Positions 35,471-44,340 of a stretch of DNA of 64,000 nucleotides are shown piece after piece. Below the pieces are notes generated by a model. The model did not search any database and was not told the origin of the DNA. It worked only from the letters and a program-made list of their open reading frames with translations. Every line of letters starts with the position of its first letter. Positions within the stretch are counted from its first letter, which is position 1. Origin of the DNA: an endosymbiont of Acanthamoeba sp. UWC8 (lineage in GTDB: Bacteria; Pseudomonadota; Alphaproteobacteria; Rickettsiales; Midichloriaceae); the NCBI RefSeq assembly GCF_000730245.1, contig NZ_CP004403.1, positions 558,001-622,000 on the forward strand. The letters run 5' to 3'. The position numbers were made by a program, and so were the translations under genes.

Positions 35471-36211
35471 ATGTTAATTGAAGAAAAAGGGATTATTATT
35501 TCAGTAAGAAAATTCCGGGAAAGTAGTTTTATAATAAAGTGTTTACTTGAGCATTCCGGTTTAATTGCAGGGCTACATAAAACAAGAAAAGCTAAGCATA
35601 TCCAAGAACCGATTGTAGGTAACTTAATTCAAGCTAAGTGGCAGGCACGCCTTGAAGAACATTTGGGTTTTTTAAATTTTGAAAATGTTAAAAATACTGC
35701 TTCACTTATTTCAGGTAAAAAGTTACCGGTTTTAATTTTAGATTCAGCAGTAAATCTAATTAATATTCTAGTAGTTGAAAAAGAGCCTCACGATACTTTG
35801 TTTTCCTCACTTGAGAATCTACTTAATATTATAGAAGATTATCACGATGATAAGCTTGAAATATTAGCTGATTATATCAAATTCGAAGTTTTCGAGCTAC
35901 TGGGTAATTCAGGGTTTGGCCTGGATTTAAGTAAATGCGTAGTAACTAACAGTACGGAAAACTTAACTTATATTTCTCCAAGATCCGCTTCAGCCGTAAG
36001 CTTAGAAATCGGCAAACCTTATGAAAATAAACTTTTTAAACTTCCAAAATTTTTGCTTCCCGGGGAATCAAATGATTATGTGATAAATGATCTAAAAGAA
36101 GCCTACAAAATTTCACTTTATTTTCTTGAAAAACATTTATTAAAGCCTTTTGCCAAACCTTTACCGCTAGCCAGAAAATTACTGCAAGAGTATATTTTGC
36201 AATTAAGCTAG
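35471..36211 (+). CDS. recO: DNA repair protein RecO
   Basis: A 246-residue protein with the RecO start MLIEEKGIIISVRKFRESSFIIKCL (OB-fold), GLIAGLHKTRKAKHIQEPIVGNLIQAKWQAR, then a helical C-terminal part ending with KPLPLARKLLQEYI. The Cys-rich zinc site of many RecO proteins is reduced (one Cys near residue 157). RecO loads RecA with RecR at gaps. A GGGAG sits nine bases before the ATG at 35471. Its stop overlaps the convergent EamA gene by 4 bp. Confidence 0.88.
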   Translation: MLIEEKGIIISVRKFRESSFIIKCLLEHSGLIAGLHKTRKAKHIQEPIVGNLIQAKWQARLEEHLGFLNFENVKNTASLISGKKLPVLILDSAVNLINILVVEKEPHDTLFSSLENLLNIIEDYHDDKLEILADYIKFEVFELLGNSGFGLDLSKCVVTNSTENLTYISPRSASAVSLEIGKPYENKLFKLPKFLLPGESNDYVINDLKEAYKISLYFLEKHLLKPFAKPLPLARKLLQEYILQLS

Positions 36212-37176
36212 CTTCTAGCCCTTTTCATATTCTTCACTTCCCTTCTAATCAACATAAATCCGGAAAGCATAATTAACAGATAACCTAAGTACTGCATATT
36301 ATTAGGTACCTCACCAAACACCATATAGCCTGCAATCCCGCTAAAGATCAATTTACTGTATCGAAATGGTGCGACTACCGATATATCTCTCTTTAAAGCA
36401 TTAAAATAAGCTAAACTATGTACAAAGTAAAATAAAGCCATAATAACAATATACTTTAAATGAACCCATTTGAGGTTAAACGCGGAAAAGTCAATAAGCC
36501 CATTAGGGATAATCGATAGCTTAACCCCATATAGATAAACATCATCAAATTTTAAGATAGCGCCGGGCAATGACCACATGAGCGCAAACAGAAGCAAATA
36601 AAACAACTGAGTACGATTTTTTTCGGTTCTTCCTAAAAGTTTTACGGTTACACTGTTCATTGACCAAAAAATTATGGCTAAAATAGTATAAACGTAATAA
36701 CTGTTAATATTTAATTTGTATTCCGAAGAAGTAAAAAGCTGTGGATTTACAATTATTATCGCCCCGATAAATCCTAGCATTATTGAAATTATTTTTGTTT
36801 TAGACCATCCCTCATTAAAAAAAGCCATTCCGATAATCGCAAGAATAATATATTGCAAATTTTCAAGCGCAGCAGCATCAGCAATTTTTATATTTTCTAA
36901 GCCTTTATAAAAACAAATTCCCCCAAGCACACTAAAAAAGCTGCGTAGAAAGTGAATTTTTATTTCAGAAGTTTTTAGTAGCTGGAGCCCTTTAAATAAG
37001 ACCCAAGGCAAGGTAATAATAAAAAGTATTAATTTATAAGCAAAAACTATTTGAGCAGGGGTTATTGATTGAGTAAGTATTTTTGCACAAATATCCAACG
37101 AAGCAAGCGCTATATTGTTGATTATCATGAAGCACATTCCCAATACCGCATAGTACTTATACATACTCTCAACCAT
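36208..37176 (-). CDS. EamA-family DMT transporter
   Basis: A 322-residue inner-membrane protein with about ten membrane helices in two EamA repeats. The first repeat shows FYKGLENIKIADAAALENLQYIILAIIGMAFFNEGWSKTKI with GFIGAIIIVNP; the second ends with FRYSKLIFSGIAGYMVFGEVPNN. Members export or import metabolites such as S-adenosylmethionine in Rickettsia-like bacteria, but the substrate cannot be told here. It is convergent with recO. Confidence 0.85.
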   Translation of the reverse strand: MVESMYKYYAVLGMCFMIINNIALASLDICAKILTQSITPAQIVFAYKLILFIITLPWVLFKGLQLLKTSEIKIHFLRSFFSVLGGICFYKGLENIKIADAAALENLQYIILAIIGMAFFNEGWSKTKIISIMLGFIGAIIIVNPQLFTSSEYKLNINSYYVYTILAIIFWSMNSVTVKLLGRTEKNRTQLFYLLLFALMWSLPGAILKFDDVYLYGVKLSIIPNGLIDFSAFNLKWVHLKYIVIMALFYFVHSLAYFNALKRDISVVAPFRYSKLIFSGIAGYMVFGEVPNNMQYLGYLLIMLSGFMLIRREVKNMKRARS

Positions 37177-37530
37177 ATAAAAATTTTGAAAATTATACTG
37201 TTTAATTTTTATTTAGCAAGGGTAATGTTGAAAAATTTTGTTGATATATTAAAAATTAATATATTTCCAAATGATTACACATTAATTTAACTAACTTAAT
37301 CTTATATTTTTATATGACAAATAGACGAAATGTATTTGTTGTAAGATTTATAGTTTAATTTACTATATTACTCAATTTAAACTCCCTGGTCTCCGAATAT
37401 TTATTTTATACCGGGAACTCGCTATCTACCCCACATGAAAAGTCTTCAGCATTGAGTAGATATTAATTAAAAAATAAGCTCGCAGCAATTAAACTGAGAG
37501 CTCATCAATAAGCAATAGAATTAAAAAATT
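37177..37530. other. Intergenic region before HU, largely featureless
   Basis: A 354-bp gap. It contains the EamA gene promoter region (minus strand) on the left and the HU terminator on the right. The rest is AT-rich and carries no supported gene. Confidence 0.6.
37469..37504 (-). terminator. Rho-independent terminator of the HU gene
   Basis: On the minus strand TGAGCTC and GAGCTTA form a 7-bp stem with one G-T pair and a 16-base loop, followed directly by TTTTTT. It lies 27 bp downstream of the HU stop. Confidence 0.65.
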
Positions 37531-37806
37531 CTATGAATTTACAGCTTTTTTAAGATCCTTACCGGCAACAAATTTAGGGCGCTTAGAAGCAGGAACTTTA
37601 ATTTTTTGCCCATTTTGCGGGTTTCTTACTTCTTTAGCAGGAACATCAGATATTTTAAAAGTTCCGAATCCGACTAATCTTAGATCTTCACCTTTTTTAA
37701 GCGTCTGCTTTATAACTTCCAACACAGCATCAATAGCTCTTGATGCATCAGCTTTTGTAGATTTTAATTCATCTGCAATCGCAGCAATGAATTCCGACTT
37801 ATTCAC
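37531..37806 (-). CDS. hup: HU-family nucleoid protein
   Basis: A 91-residue HU/IHF-fold protein with KSEFIAAIADELKSTKADASRAI, LRLVGFGTFKISDVPAKEVRNPQNGQKIKVPA (beta-arm with the RNPQ/G element) and PKFVAGKDLKKAVNS. It starts at a GTG (37806), supported by GAGGG seven bases upstream; no ATG fits. HU bends DNA and organises the nucleoid. It stands alone with its own terminator. Confidence 0.95.
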   Translation of the reverse strand: MNKSEFIAAIADELKSTKADASRAIDAVLEVIKQTLKKGEDLRLVGFGTFKISDVPAKEVRNPQNGQKIKVPASKRPKFVAGKDLKKAVNS

Positions 37807-37974
37807 AGTTTTACCCTCGTTTTATGGTTAATTAAAGTCACATGTATGACCTTATTGTAGTAAGAATTTTATGGCAAGCGATTTTTTAATTAATTCTAAA
37901 ATATTTTTTCCTCTGTAAGCGAGATAACACCTCCCTTGAAGGAGATTTATGAATATATATTAACCCTGTTTTTA

Positions 37975-38490
37975 TCAAGCATTTAAATACTCAAATGCTA
38001 AATTTTTATAATTTTGTTCAGAAGTTTTAATAAAATTAATTTCATCCTGAGTAAGCAAGCGGTGGAGCTTTGCCGGCACCCCTGTCCAAAGCTCTCCGGT
38101 ACTGACCACCTTCTTCGGAGGAACTAAGCTTCCCGCTCCAACCATAGCATTAGTTTTTACCGTTACATAATCAATAACTTTTGCTCCCATACCGATAAAA
38201 CTATAATCTTCAAGCCGGCATGCATGCAGTAATGCGCTATGGCCGATAGTCACTCCCCTCCCAATAATCGTAGGCCCTTCATGGCGGTTAACATGCACAA
38301 TTGTTCCGTCTTGTATGTTACTTCCCTCTCCTACCCTAATATAGTTTACATCACCCCTTAAAACGCAATTAAACCATATACTAGCTTCTGCTCCTATTTC
38401 CACATCTCCGATAATAACTGCGTTTTCCGCAATGAAAGCGGTAGGAGCAATCTTAGGATATTTATCCTTATAGGGAAGTATTATAGCCAT
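37975..38490 (-). CDS. Gamma-carbonic anhydrase-family hexapeptide protein
   Basis: A 171-residue left-handed beta-helix protein: AENAVIIGDVEIGAEASIWFNCVLRGDVNYIRVGEGSNIQDG, then THVNRHEG and IGHSALLHAC. The three zinc-ligand histidines (around HVNRH, GHSALLH) are kept. Members are carbonic anhydrases or acyltransferase-like proteins. It starts one base after the topA stop, so it is probably translated with topA. Confidence 0.88.
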   Translation of the reverse strand: MAIILPYKDKYPKIAPTAFIAENAVIIGDVEIGAEASIWFNCVLRGDVNYIRVGEGSNIQDGTIVHVNRHEGPTIIGRGVTIGHSALLHACRLEDYSFIGMGAKVIDYVTVKTNAMVGAGSLVPPKKVVSTGELWTGVPAKLHRLLTQDEINFIKTSEQNYKNLAFEYLNA

Positions 38491-38491
38491 A

Positions 38492-40825
38492 TCATTTCTT
38501 CTTAAAGGTTTTTTTAGGTTTATTAGCGCTTGCTGATATTATATCCAGAGCTTGAGGCAGATCGATTTCCATTAAATTTTTCTCTTTTACGGAAGTAAAA
38601 TTTTTTCCCCTCTGAACATAAGGACCGAACTTACCGATACCTAATTTTATCTCCTCTCCAGTTTCTGGATGTTTACCTAGAATTTTCGGCAAACTGAAAA
38701 GAAATTCTGCTATTTTTAAATCTACATTTTCGGGTGAGAACATTTTCGGTAACGAAACTCTTTTTTTAAGGCTATCTTCACCAATTTGAAGGTAATGCCC
38801 GTAAGGACCTTTTTTAAGGAAAATTTCTTTACCGCTCTTCTCGTCAACTCCGATAACTTGAGGTGCCTCAGCCTTAATCTTCTCATCTTTACCTTCATCT
38901 CCTTCCTGCTGATTACCGGAAGCACCCAAGTTCTGTATATAATCACATTGCGGATAATTACTGCATCCAATAAATGAACCGAAGGAACCTAGCCTTAGGT
39001 GCAAAGTCCCGTTGCTGCATTTCGGGCATTTGACTTCGTCAGGAGAATCAGGAAATAAGAAATGTCTTAAATGGTTTTCTAAACTGGCTAGCACATCTTG
39101 ATTTTTATATTTCAATACTTCTTCGGTCTTAGGCTTAAATTCACTCCAAAATTCTTTGAGTACCGCTTTCCAGAGTTTCTCTCCATTTGCCACGTCATCA
39201 AGTGCATTTTCTAGATTCGCAGTAAAACTATACTCTACATATTTTGCAAAATTTAATACTAAAAATGCACTTACTATCCTCCCTCTAACTTCAGGAACAA
39301 ACCTTTTTTTTTCAAGTACTACATAATTTCTCTCCTGTAAAATCGAAAGAATGCTCGGGTAAGTTGAAGGTCTACCGATACCCAACTCTTCCAGCTTTTT
39401 AACTAAGCTTGCTTCAGTATATCTTGGTGGCGGTTGGGTAAAATGCTGCTCTCCGTTAAGATTTTCTAAATTTAAATCCTCACCTTGTTTTAAATTCGGT
39501 AATAAATTTGTTTTCTCTTCATCTTCGTCATCTTTATCTTCCCGATAAATTTTAAGGAACCCGTCAAAAGTGATTATTGAGCCGGATGCACGAAAGGTGC
39601 CGATTTTATCATCATCTTTAATAATAACACTTGTAACATCCAACTCAGCACTTCGCATTTGGCATGCTATCGTTCGTTTCCAAATCAGTTCGTAAAGTTT
39701 ATAAAAATCCGTTTCCAAATATTGTTTTATCTCACTAGGCTTTAATGTAATATTTGTCGGTCTGATCGCTTCATGAGCTTCTTGTGCATTTTTACTTTTC
39801 GTTTTATAAAAACGTGCCGCACTCGGGATATAATTTTTACCGAAACTCTTTTCAATTTCTCCCCTAATATCTGTAACTGCTTCATCAGATAAATTTACCG
39901 AATCAGTTCTCATATAGGTAATAAGCCCTTTAGCCTCACCGGCAATTTCTATTCCTTCATATAATTTTTGGGCAACCATCGAAGTTTTCTTTGCCGAAAA
40001 CCCGAACTTTCTTGCAGCTTCCTGAATTAATGTTGATGTAGTAAACGGTGGGCTCGGGTTTCTGGTTGATTTTTTCTTCTCAATTTCGCTGATGCTATAA
40101 TGCTTTTTATTTAATACATCAATTATATTATATGCTGTTTCCTTGTTCTCGATAGTTAGCTTTTCTAACTTCTCACCTTTATATTCTACAAGGGTTGCTA
40201 GAAAAGTTTCGTTTTTTTTATTTCCAAACTCAGCTTCAATCGACCAATACTCTTGAGTTTTAAAACGTTCGACCTCTTCTTCCCTTTCAACTATTAACCT
40301 AAGCGCTACCGATTGAACTCTGCCGGCTGAACGACTACCGGGTAATTTTCTCCATAGTACGGGAGAAAGAGTGAAGCCTACCAAATAATCCAACGCTAGC
40401 CTTGCTTGTTGGGCATCAACCAAGCTCATATCAATATCACGAGGATTAGAAACCGCATCTAAAACAGCTTTCTTGGTAATCTCATGGAATACTACCCTTT
40501 TAACCTTGCTTGTAGGCTTCAAAGCTTTTTTCTTTTTAAGAATCTCAAGTATATGCCAAGAAATCGCTTCACCTTCTCGGTCAGGGTCAGTAGCTAAGTA
40601 GATGGTATCTACGTCTTTTACCTTTTTCACTATTGCTTCGACATGCTTTGCTGATCTGCTCATCACTTCATAGTGCATGGCGAATTCTTTATCCGGATCA
40701 ACTGAGCCGGATTCCGAAGGAAGCGAGCGTACATGACCATAAGAAGATAGTACACTGAAATCTTTGCCCAAATATTTACCTAAAGTCTTGGCTTTAGCCG
40801 GCGATTCTACTATTAATAAATCCAT
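38492..40825 (-). CDS. topA: DNA topoisomerase I
   Basis: A 777-residue type IA topoisomerase. The Toprim domain is at the start (MDLLIVESPAKAKTLGKYLG, YLATDPDREGEAISWHI). The active-site tyrosine is in AKGLITYMRTDSVNLS near residue 310. HEAIRPTN and GIGRPSTYPSILSIL are also present. The C-terminus has one CxxC-zinc ribbon (CPKCSNGTLHL, GCSNYPQCDY) and two repeated basic domains (LKKGPYGHYLQIG, IGKFGPYVQRG). It relaxes negative supercoils. Confidence 0.97.
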   Translation of the reverse strand: MDLLIVESPAKAKTLGKYLGKDFSVLSSYGHVRSLPSESGSVDPDKEFAMHYEVMSRSAKHVEAIVKKVKDVDTIYLATDPDREGEAISWHILEILKKKKALKPTSKVKRVVFHEITKKAVLDAVSNPRDIDMSLVDAQQARLALDYLVGFTLSPVLWRKLPGSRSAGRVQSVALRLIVEREEEVERFKTQEYWSIEAEFGNKKNETFLATLVEYKGEKLEKLTIENKETAYNIIDVLNKKHYSISEIEKKKSTRNPSPPFTTSTLIQEAARKFGFSAKKTSMVAQKLYEGIEIAGEAKGLITYMRTDSVNLSDEAVTDIRGEIEKSFGKNYIPSAARFYKTKSKNAQEAHEAIRPTNITLKPSEIKQYLETDFYKLYELIWKRTIACQMRSAELDVTSVIIKDDDKIGTFRASGSIITFDGFLKIYREDKDDEDEEKTNLLPNLKQGEDLNLENLNGEQHFTQPPPRYTEASLVKKLEELGIGRPSTYPSILSILQERNYVVLEKKRFVPEVRGRIVSAFLVLNFAKYVEYSFTANLENALDDVANGEKLWKAVLKEFWSEFKPKTEEVLKYKNQDVLASLENHLRHFLFPDSPDEVKCPKCSNGTLHLRLGSFGSFIGCSNYPQCDYIQNLGASGNQQEGDEGKDEKIKAEAPQVIGVDEKSGKEIFLKKGPYGHYLQIGEDSLKKRVSLPKMFSPENVDLKIAEFLFSLPKILGKHPETGEEIKLGIGKFGPYVQRGKNFTSVKEKNLMEIDLPQALDIISASANKPKKTFKKK

Positions 40826-40900
40826 ATGTTTTTATTGAACTTACATGTTGAAAATTGCATAATACAAAAAATGTCATAACATGTTTTATTCAATACTCCT

Positions 40901-41038
40901 ATGCTAAAAATTTTTCTAAGAACAATATTAAAAGCCCTACTTTTTGTATTGTTAATCATTTTGGTTTTCATTTCTACTAAAAATATCGAACCAAATCCAC
41001 AAATAAAAGAAATAGAAATTAATAATCAACCGAAATGA
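40901..41038 (+). CDS. Small single-pass membrane protein upstream of xer
   Basis: A 45-residue frame from ATG 40901 to TGA 41038, absent from longer-ORF lists. It reads MLKIFLRTILKALLFVLLII with a single membrane helix (residues 5-28) and a short Lys/Asn/Glu-rich tail. Its stop overlaps the Xer start codon (ATGA), as expected for coupled translation. No family is recognised. Confidence 0.5.
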   Translation: MLKIFLRTILKALLFVLLIILVFISTKNIEPNPQIKEIEINNQPK

Positions 41039-41973
41039 ATAATAACCTACAACCTTTCACTTATATAGAAAATTTTCTTGAGATGCTTTCAGCTGAAAGA
41101 AATGCTTCTAAAAACACAATTCTTTCCTATAAAACGGATTTAATTTATTTTATAAGATTTTTAGAAACGACCGGTTGCTCACTCTTTAGCTGCGATCCTA
41201 AAATATTAAATAGATATATTATTTCTTTAAGTGAAAAACATTTGGCAAGTAAAACCGTCAGGCGTAAAATTTCAGCACTAAGGCAGTTTTTTCAATTTCT
41301 GGTAGAAGAAAAGCTTATTATGCAAAATATTACTCTTGATCTGGAAATGCCGAAAAAAGATCACAGTTTGCCCAAAGCTTTAAGCCAAGAGGATATGACG
41401 ATACTAATCAATACTTCTTGCCTCGATACTTCGGCGGAAGGCTTGAGGTTAAATGCCATGCTTGAAATTTTATATTCTACGGGACTTAGAATCACTGAAC
41501 TGGTTAGCTTAAAAATGCAATCTTTGCAAAAAAGCTCAGCTGGAATCGAGCAGTTTATGATTATTAAAGGTAAAGGTGGTAAAGAAAGACTGGTTATTTT
41601 AAACGACCAAGCTGTAGAAGCATTAAATAAATATTTAAAAATAAGGCTTAGTATTTTTAAAAAGAATATTAGTACTGATTGGCTTTTCCCTTCTTTGGAA
41701 AAAAGCGGCAAAGTAAGCCATATTACCCGGCAAAGATTCGGGCAACTTTTAAAAGAACTTGCCGTTGATTCAGGCGTTGATCCGAAAAAACTTTCTCCGC
41801 ATAAAATCAGACATTCATTTGCTAGTCATTTATTGGAAAACGGAGCTAACTTAAGAGTGGTGCAGGAACTACTCGGGCACTCTGATATCTCCTCCACACA
41901 AATTTATACCAAAGTACTAAGCGAAGCTGCAAAAAAATTAGTCTTTGAAAAGCACCCTTTAAGTAAAGAATAA
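41035..41973 (+). CDS. xerD: Tyrosine recombinase XerC/XerD
   Basis: A 312-residue tyrosine recombinase. The N-terminal SAM-like domain has FLEMLSAERNASKNTILSYKTDL. The catalytic domain has STGLRITELVSLK (Arg), IIKGKGGKERLV (Lys), LSPHKIRHSFASHLLENG (His-x-x-Arg), LLGHSDISSTQIYTKV (His and nucleophilic Tyr). XerC/D resolve chromosome dimers at dif with FtsK. I call it XerD by general similarity; XerC is possible. It overlaps the preceding small membrane gene. Confidence 0.9.
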   Translation: MNNNLQPFTYIENFLEMLSAERNASKNTILSYKTDLIYFIRFLETTGCSLFSCDPKILNRYIISLSEKHLASKTVRRKISALRQFFQFLVEEKLIMQNITLDLEMPKKDHSLPKALSQEDMTILINTSCLDTSAEGLRLNAMLEILYSTGLRITELVSLKMQSLQKSSAGIEQFMIIKGKGGKERLVILNDQAVEALNKYLKIRLSIFKKNISTDWLFPSLEKSGKVSHITRQRFGQLLKELAVDSGVDPKKLSPHKIRHSFASHLLENGANLRVVQELLGHSDISSTQIYTKVLSEAAKKLVFEKHPLSKE

Positions 41974-42074
41974 ATAATAATAATAATTTATTACTTTCAA
42001 AACTAAGTTTTTGATATTTACATAATTAACTAAATACCATATTCTGAGATAGTAATCATTATTAAGGGGAACCT

Positions 42075-42347
42075 ATGAACAAATTTACAACCATTTTAAG
42101 TGGTTTAGTAGTATCTTTTATTGCAAGCAGTGCATTAGCAGATTCTTCTAGCGCAAGCACAGCACCGGATGAAAGCAGCAAGCCGATGGCTTCTACGGAA
42201 CAAAGCGAAATCAGCCCAGCACCGAGCAGCAGTGAAGCATCAGGTGAAAGCAGCACTAAAAGCTCTATGAGTTCTAAAGAAGAAAAAAAGTCTCACGAGG
42301 AAGGACTTGATGTGCATAAAACAGATGAACATATCGAGACAAAATAA
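42075..42347 (+). CDS. Small Ser/Glu-rich exported protein of unknown function
   Basis: A 90-residue protein with a good signal peptide (MNKFTTILSGLVVSFIASSALA, cleavage after Ala22). The mature part is about 65 residues, very rich in Ser, Glu, Lys and Ala, with no hydrophobic core, and so is probably disordered. It ends in a charged tail (DVHKTDEHIETK). A GGGGA precedes the ATG and a strong terminator follows at 42376, so it is a monocistronic unit. Function is unknown. Confidence 0.6.
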   Translation: MNKFTTILSGLVVSFIASSALADSSSASTAPDESSKPMASTEQSEISPAPSSSEASGESSTKSSMSSKEEKKSHEEGLDVHKTDEHIETK

Positions 42348-42375
42348 ATTTTAATTTAACTTAAATTTTATTATG

Positions 42376-42414
42376 AGATGCTTTTAACAATTTATGTTTT
42401 AAGCATCTTTTTTT
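42376..42414 (+). terminator. Rho-independent terminator after the Ser-rich protein gene
   Basis: AGATGCTT and AAGCATCT form an 8-bp stem (longer with the neighbouring TTTAAC/GTTTT pairs), followed by a run of seven T before the MITE begins. It directly abuts the left terminal repeat of MITE copy 2. Confidence 0.85.
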
Positions 42415-42415
42415 A

Positions 42416-42634
42416 TATAGTAAATTAAGTTGAATATCCTACATATAGAGAGCATAGTTGAATATCCTACATATAGAGAGCATAGTTGAACTATAAAAAT
42501 TAAACTAAGTTTGCGTATAAATGACTATACCATTTATAAAGCTTACGCTCAATAAATGACGGCTAGGCGCGTGCATCTTACTATTCTTCTTATATTTGAA
42601 TAAACGCGTTAGATATTCAACTTAATTTACTATA
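42416..42634. repeat. MITE-like repeat, copy 2, with perfect 22-bp terminal inverted repeats
   Basis: A 219-bp non-coding element. The ends (42416-42437 and 42613-42634) are perfect 22-bp inverted repeats beginning TATAGTAAATTAAG. Inside, a 28-bp unit is tandemly duplicated (42429-42456 and 42457-42484). The interior shares several blocks with copy 1. Outer TA bases fit an IS630/Tc1-type TA target, by inference only. The right terminal repeat supplies the stop codon of tsaC. Confidence 0.88.
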
Positions 42635-43238
42635 AGGTTCCTTCTTCGATTTGATTTATTTTTATTTGTCCTTCCCTAATAACCTTGTAATCTCTATCAT
42701 TAATTTTAACAATCGTTGAGGGTAAATGCTTGCTTTTTCCTTCTATTATAACGACTCTTTCATCAAAAACTTTGAGTGCTTCAGCGGAATCTTTAACCGG
42801 AGCATGTCCTGAAATATTCGCACTAGTTGCAACAATAGGTTTATCAAGTTCCTTAATTATTTTTTGCAGGTATGCAGAATCCGGTATCCTTACTGCTAAA
42901 CTTTCACCGTTATTATAAACATTTTCAGCAATCAAATTTTGATTGTTTTTAATCGGAAGCACCAAAGTCAAAGCTCCCGGCCAAAATCTTTCAGCTAAAT
43001 TTAGCGCTAAGTTATTTACCTCACAAACTTGCCGGATTTGCTCAATATTTGCAAAAAACACCGGTAAAGATTTCTCTTTCTCTCTCACTTTATATTCAAA
43101 TATTTTTCTAACTGCCTCAGCATTGCTTGCATCACAACTTAAAGCAAACAAAGTATCTGTCGGCAACACGATAATCTCGCCTCTCATAAAGCACTCGGTT
43201 ATATATTGCAAATTATCATTAATTGATTTTATAATCAT
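42630..43238 (-). CDS. tsaC: Threonylcarbamoyl-AMP synthase (TsaC/Sua5/YrdC)
   Basis: A 202-residue YrdC-domain protein: GEIIVLPTDTLFALSCDASNAEAV, REKEKSLPVFFANIEQIRQV, FWPGALTLVLPI, then SLAVRIPDSAYLQKII and PIVATSANISGHAPVKDSAEAL. The KxR/SxN motifs that bind threonine and ATP are recognisable. It makes the threonylcarbamoyl-AMP used for t6A tRNA modification. The stop codon lies within the inverted repeat of the MITE, so the very end of the protein (EEGTL) may have been set by the insertion. Confidence 0.92.
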   Translation of the reverse strand: MIIKSINDNLQYITECFMRGEIIVLPTDTLFALSCDASNAEAVRKIFEYKVREKEKSLPVFFANIEQIRQVCEVNNLALNLAERFWPGALTLVLPIKNNQNLIAENVYNNGESLAVRIPDSAYLQKIIKELDKPIVATSANISGHAPVKDSAEALKVFDERVVIIEGKSKHLPSTIVKINDRDYKVIREGQIKINQIEEGTL

Positions 43239-43327
43239 TATTATGGTAAAAAAATTTGGAATTATAGTCTATCTAAGCTGCCTGGTAGTTTTTGTAAGCT
43301 AATTGCATCTTTTTACTTGTTTTAAAC

Positions 43328-43537
43328 TTATCCGGGAATATCTTTAGTTAATGATTTTTTATCTTTTACTGATTTTGCTTCTGATGAAGGTTTATAAATA
43401 AACAACTTTCCGCAGTAAGGGCAACTAATTTGACTATTTTCTAATATTTCCAAATAAACTTTCGGATGACCTAAAGCGCCGTTGCCGCCATCACAGCTTA
43501 CCTTTCTTTCATCTACAACAACTTTACCTTCAGTCAT
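43328..43537 (-). CDS. Zinc-finger CHCC domain protein (NDUFS6-like)
   Basis: A 69-residue protein. It contains the CHCC pattern: VSCDGGNGALGHPKVYLEI (Cys and His) followed by ISCPYCGKLFIYK (CxxC). The family is related to the mitochondrial complex I accessory subunit NDUFS6 and is common in alphaproteobacteria. The nearby nuo genes make a link with complex I plausible, as inference. It lies between tsaC and birA. Confidence 0.88.
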   Translation of the reverse strand: MTEGKVVVDERKVSCDGGNGALGHPKVYLEILENSQISCPYCGKLFIYKPSSEAKSVKDKKSLTKDIPG

Positions 43538-43614
43538 ATTTTACCCGCACAAGATCATTAATATGTTTAAATAATATTGGTACTTTAAATAAATTTAAAG
43601 CAAAATCCAATCTC

Positions 43615-44340
43615 TTATGTTTTAAAGAATACATCCCCAGCCGGAATAGATTTTATCCCGCCTCCCGTAACTAAAAGTAAATTACCTTCATCTTCAATAC
43701 CGATAAAAATTCCTTCAATAGTTTTATCAGCAAGGTTTACGGTTAAAGTTGAGTTTATCCCTTTGGCTTGGCTTAACCATTTATTTTTAATCGGTGAAAA
43801 CCCACTATCCAGCCAGATGTTATAAATATCAACAAAATTTTTTAAGATATTCTCAACCAACGCATCATATTCATAGGCTATTTTGCAGGCTTCTAAGCTG
43901 GTTGCATTATATTTTGCCAAATATGCAGAATCTTTTAAATTTACCCCGATTCCAACTAAAACCAAATCATGCTTAACTTTCTCCAGAAGTATTCCACATA
44001 CTTTCTGGCCATTAATTAACACATCATTTACCCATTTGAATTGCACATGTAAGGGCGGAGATAAATTTTTAATACTTTTAGCAACGGCAAGAGCTGCTAT
44101 GTAGCATATTTGCCCCAAACGCTCAGCTTCAATCTCAGGCTTTAAAATTATGGTTAAGGCTATATCCGATTTACTCCCCTCCCATAATTTACCCGACTTT
44201 GCATGAGCTTTAGTTTGCTCTTTAGCTAATACAACATATCCTTGATGTGCTGCCCCTGAATCTATTAACCTTTTTGCTTCTTCTTGAGTGCTGTCTAAAA
44301 CTTGATATTTCTTTATAAACCAATTGTCTAACTTACTCAT
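43615..44340 (-). CDS. birA: Biotin--[acetyl-CoA-carboxylase] ligase BirA, non-regulatory type
   Basis: A class I biotin ligase without DNA-binding domain. The central motif FKWVNDVLINGQKVCGILLE, VLVGIGVNLKDS and a C-terminal SH3-like domain (INSTLTVNLADKTIEGIFIGI) are present. The glycine-arginine loop that binds biotinyl-AMP, normally GRGRRGR, reads AHAKSGKLW. I start at ATG 44340, which overlaps the nuoN stop as ATGA; the longer frame uses a TTG. It biotinylates acetyl-CoA carboxylase. Confidence 0.9.
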   Translation of the reverse strand: MSKLDNWFIKKYQVLDSTQEEAKRLIDSGAAHQGYVVLAKEQTKAHAKSGKLWEGSKSDIALTIILKPEIEAERLGQICYIAALAVAKSIKNLSPPLHVQFKWVNDVLINGQKVCGILLEKVKHDLVLVGIGVNLKDSAYLAKYNATSLEACKIAYEYDALVENILKNFVDIYNIWLDSGFSPIKNKWLSQAKGINSTLTVNLADKTIEGIFIGIEDEGNLLLVTGGGIKSIPAGDVFFKT

